Positions 5,543 to 7,456 of a stretch of 7,456 nucleotides of DNA are shown here, piece by piece. Origin of the DNA: an uncultured Collinsella sp. (lineage in GTDB: Bacteria; Actinomycetota; Coriobacteriia; Coriobacteriales; Coriobacteriaceae); NCBI GenBank assembly GCA_902478945.1, contig CABSMX010000091.1, positions 1-7,456 of the forward strand, read 5' to 3'. The position numbers were made by a program, and so were the translations under genes. The first letter of the stretch is position 1, and each line of letters starts with the position of its first letter. The notes under the pieces are model-generated. The model made no database searches and was not told where the DNA came from. It saw only the letters and a list, made by a program, of their open reading frames with translations.

Positions 5543-5585
5543 AAAATCACCGCAAAGGGGCCAAGCCCCTTTGCGGTGATTTTTT
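5543..5585 (+). terminator. Strong, probably bidirectional terminator between the HD gene and proA
   Basis: An 18-bp perfect stem (5543-5560 with 5566-5583), extendable by one C-G pair (5561-5565), leaves a 3-nt loop. T residues run to 5585. It starts 4 bases after the HD gene stop and ends 10 bases before the proA stop, so it can serve both converging genes; the minus-strand T run is shorter (4 T). Confidence 0.9.
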
Positions 5586-5595
5586 GCGCGGGCGT

Positions 5596-6882
5596 TTAGG
5601 GGCGGACCTGGCCGGTGCCGCGGAGCTTGTATTTGTAGGTGGTGAGGGCCTCGGCGGCAAAGGGGCCGCGGGCATGGAGCTTTTGGGTCGAGATGCCGAT
5701 CTCGGCACCCAGCCCAAACTCGCCGCCGTCAGTGAAGCGCGTGCTGGCGTTGGCGTAAACTGCCGAGGCATCGACCGCATCCAGGAAGCGCTCGCAGGCA
5801 TCCTCGTCCTCGGCAACGATGGCCTCGGAGTGCATGGTGCCGTAGCGGTTGATGTGTGCGATGGCCTCGTCCTCGTTCGCCACGACCTTCACGCTCATCT
5901 CGAGCGCCAGGTACTCACGGCCCCAGTCCTCCTCAGTCGCGGCAACATAGTCGTCGCCCTCGACAAGCCCAGCGTCGGCGCATGCGGCGCACGTGGCCTC
6001 GTCGCCGTGAATCAGCACGCCGTGGTCGTGCAGCACGGCAACGACTGCGGGCAAAAACGCGTCGGCCACGGCACGGTCGACCAGCAGCGACTCGGCGGCA
6101 TTGCACACGCCCACGCGCTGGGTCTTGGCATTGACGATAATGTTGAGCGCCTTGTCAAAGTCGGCGGATTCATGCACGTAGATATGGCAGTTACCCGTGC
6201 CCGTCTCGATCACCGGTACAAGCGACTCGCGCACGCAGCGCTGAATCAGGCCCGCACCGCCACGCGGAATAAGCACGTCGACGATGCCGCGGAGCTTCAT
6301 GAGCTCGCCGGTGGCCGCGCGGTCGGTAGACTCGATCATCGAGACGGCCTCGCGCGGGAAGCCTTGCGCCTCCAGAGCATCGGCCAGCAGTTCGGCAATC
6401 ATGGCGCACGAGTGATAGGCCAGCGAACCGCCGCGCAGGATGCAGGCGTTACCGGTGCGGATGCAGATGCCCGCTGCATCGGCCGTCACGTTGGGGCGTG
6501 CCTCGTAGACCATGGCAACCAGACCTAGCGGCACACTCACGCGGGTCAGGTCCACGCCGCTCGCAAGCACGCGATGGTCAAGCACGCGGCCGACAGGATC
6601 GGGCAGCTCAGCGAGCTTCTCCAGGCCGGCGGCCATGCCCTCGACGCGCTCGGGCGTCAGGAGCAGACGGTCGAGAAGCCCTGCCGAAGTGCCCCCATCG
6701 CGCGCGGCAGACATATCGAGCTCATTGGCGGCAACGATGGAATCAACGCCGTCGCGCAGCGCCGCGGCCATGGCACGCACGGCCTCCTGGCGCTGGGCAT
6801 CGCTCGCCGTGGCGAGCGCGCCCGAAGCAGCCTTGGCCTCAACGGCAAGATCGTGAACGTACGTGGCTATATCGACCGACAT
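5596..6882 (-). CDS. proA: Gamma-glutamyl phosphate reductase (glutamate-5-semialdehyde dehydrogenase)
   Basis: The 428-residue protein carries out the second step of proline synthesis, reducing gamma-glutamyl phosphate to glutamate-5-semialdehyde with NADPH in the cytoplasm. It belongs to the aldehyde dehydrogenase fold. The catalytic cysteine is Cys260 in QRVGVCNAAESLLV. Other family segments are VPLGLVAMVYEARPNVT (117-133), the Gly-rich stretch around 142-153, LIPRGGAGLI (204-213), PVIETGTGNCHIYV (223-236) and the C-terminal STRFTDGGEFGLGAEIGIST (380-399). Length is normal and nothing is missing. AGAAGGGG, about 6-7 bases before the ATG at 6882, is an adequate ribosome site. Its usual partner proB is not in the window: the upstream neighbour is divergent, so this proA is not in a proBA operon here. 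Confidence 0.97.
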   Translation of the reverse strand: MSVDIATYVHDLAVEAKAASGALATASDAQRQEAVRAMAAALRDGVDSIVAANELDMSAARDGGTSAGLLDRLLLTPERVEGMAAGLEKLAELPDPVGRVLDHRVLASGVDLTRVSVPLGLVAMVYEARPNVTADAAGICIRTGNACILRGGSLAYHSCAMIAELLADALEAQGFPREAVSMIESTDRAATGELMKLRGIVDVLIPRGGAGLIQRCVRESLVPVIETGTGNCHIYVHESADFDKALNIIVNAKTQRVGVCNAAESLLVDRAVADAFLPAVVAVLHDHGVLIHGDEATCAACADAGLVEGDDYVAATEEDWGREYLALEMSVKVVANEDEAIAHINRYGTMHSEAIVAEDEDACERFLDAVDASAVYANASTRFTDGGEFGLGAEIGISTQKLHARGPFAAEALTTYKYKLRGTGQVRP

Positions 6883-6926
6883 GGACGGCCCCTTCTCTTA
6901 GATGTTTGCCAACCATGGTAGCCGAT

Positions 6927-6957
6927 TTGCACGCATCCTCGCAGACGGCGGTAGAAT
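6927..6957 (+). promoter_or_regulatory. Possible promoter of the alpha/beta hydrolase gene
   Basis: TTGCAC (6927-6932) and TAGAAT (6952-6957) face the hydrolase gene with a 19-base spacer, longer than ideal. Transcription would start about 32 bases before the ATG. No equally good proA promoter was found in this 113-bp divergent gap. Confidence 0.35.
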
Positions 6958-6995
6958 TGGTCAACCCGAAACACCGCAACGAATGGAAGCATCAC

Positions 6996-7449
6996 ATGGC
7001 CCTCATCACTTCGTACCACGTCCCCGGTCTCTATGTCGAGGACCACAGCATCGACGTCCCCCTCGACTGGCGCGGCCTGGAGCCCATGCTTTTGGCCGTC
7101 GGCAGCACCATGCGCCGCGGCGCCATGCCGGCGCCCATCGCCGGTGCGCCCGAGAGCATCAAGCTCTTCTACCGCGTGATTTGCGCGCCCGACCGCATTA
7201 ACGACGACTTGCCGCTCCTCCTCTTTTTGCAGGGCGGCCCCGGCGGCGAAAGCCCGCGTCCGCTGTCGCCCACAAGCGATGGCTGGATCGAGGAGGCCGT
7301 CAAGCATTTCCGCGTCGTGCTGCCCGACCAGCGCGGTACCGGGCGCAGCAGCTGCGTAGACGGGCGTACGATCGCGGCTCTGGGCGATCGCGCCGAGGCA
7401 GCAGGAGCCGATGCGGCCCGCTCGCAGGCAGACTTCCTCAAACGCCACC
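6996..7449 (+). CDS. Alpha/beta hydrolase, proline iminopeptidase-like (partial, cut by contig end)
   Basis: The first 151 residues are present, starting MALITSYHVPGLYVEDHSID. Two S33-family signatures are visible: the oxyanion-hole segment LQGGPGG (78-84), where many relatives have HGGPG, and VVLPDQRGTGRS (107-118). QGGPG versions occur in a second group of prolyl aminopeptidases, which remove N-terminal proline from peptides. The nucleophile serine and the rest of the triad lie beyond the right end, so activity and substrate cannot be checked. There is no signal peptide. The ribosome site is modest (GGAAG, 6985-6989). An ATG at 6983 is out of frame. The gene is divergent from proA; proline release and proline synthesis side by side may be coincidence. 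Confidence 0.85.
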
Positions 7450-7456
7450 CTGTCTC
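7450..7456 (-). other. Probable residual Nextera adapter at the right end
   Basis: The last seven bases CTGTCTC equal the start of the reverse complement of the Tn5 mosaic end (CTGTCTCTTATACACATCT). Seven bases could match by chance, but the complete adapter at the other end makes residual adapter likely. Confidence 0.75.

Noticed and set aside
4891..5550. 219-codon minus-strand open frame opposite the HD gene
   Set aside because: It is antisense of a gene with clear HD motifs and a good ribosome site, and it starts inside a terminator.
5584..6528. 314-codon plus-strand open frame opposite proA
   Set aside because: It is an antisense shadow of proA, and its start lies in the terminator tail.
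6867..7448. 193-codon minus-strand open frame opposite the hydrolase
   Set aside because: It is antisense of the S33-type hydrolase and overlaps the proA start region; no motif was recognised.

Overview
The window looks like a short draft contig from a GC-rich actinobacterium, most likely a gut Coriobacteriia member close to Collinsella. The evidence is a CarD-family RNA polymerase regulator, an actinobacterial-type argS followed by a gene that reads as a Rho factor with a very long disordered N-terminus, and high G+C third positions that create long antisense open frames. This placement rests on protein reading and gene order; no database search was possible. Both ends carry Nextera (Tn5 mosaic end) adapter sequence: bases 1-23 in full, and probably the last 7 bases. 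True genomic sequence is therefore about 24-7449.

Layout from left to right. Positions 24-1235, minus strand: the first 404 codons of a protein with Ala/Pro/Glu-rich linkers and repeated Arg/Lys patches, read as the N-terminal extension of Rho and cut by the contig end. It starts with GTG, has a weak ribosome site and follows a leader of about 139 nt with a good promoter. Positions 1409-2069: a 660-bp spacer without a convincing gene but packed with four sizeable inverted repeats. One forms 27 consecutive base pairs only if read as minus-strand RNA. Positions 2070-2101: terminator of argS. Positions 2149-4002, minus strand: arginyl-tRNA synthetase. A 342-bp divergent region then separates argS from a CarD-like gene (4345-4830, plus), which is followed by a strong terminator, an HD-domain hydrolase (4939-5538, plus) and a second strong terminator of the same sequence family. 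proA (5596-6882, minus) converges on the HD gene and is divergent from a proline-iminopeptidase-like alpha/beta hydrolase (6996 onward, plus) that is cut by the right end.

The genes are mostly housekeeping: translation (argS), transcription termination and initiation (rho, carD-like), proline synthesis (proA) and peptide or metabolite turnover (HD hydrolase, S33-type hydrolase). Strong terminators and divergent promoters suggest mostly single-gene transcripts. The least explained parts are the hairpin cluster upstream of rho, the very long Rho extension and a CarD homologue with no tryptophan. I saw no mobile-element gene, CRISPR array, phage gene or defence system.
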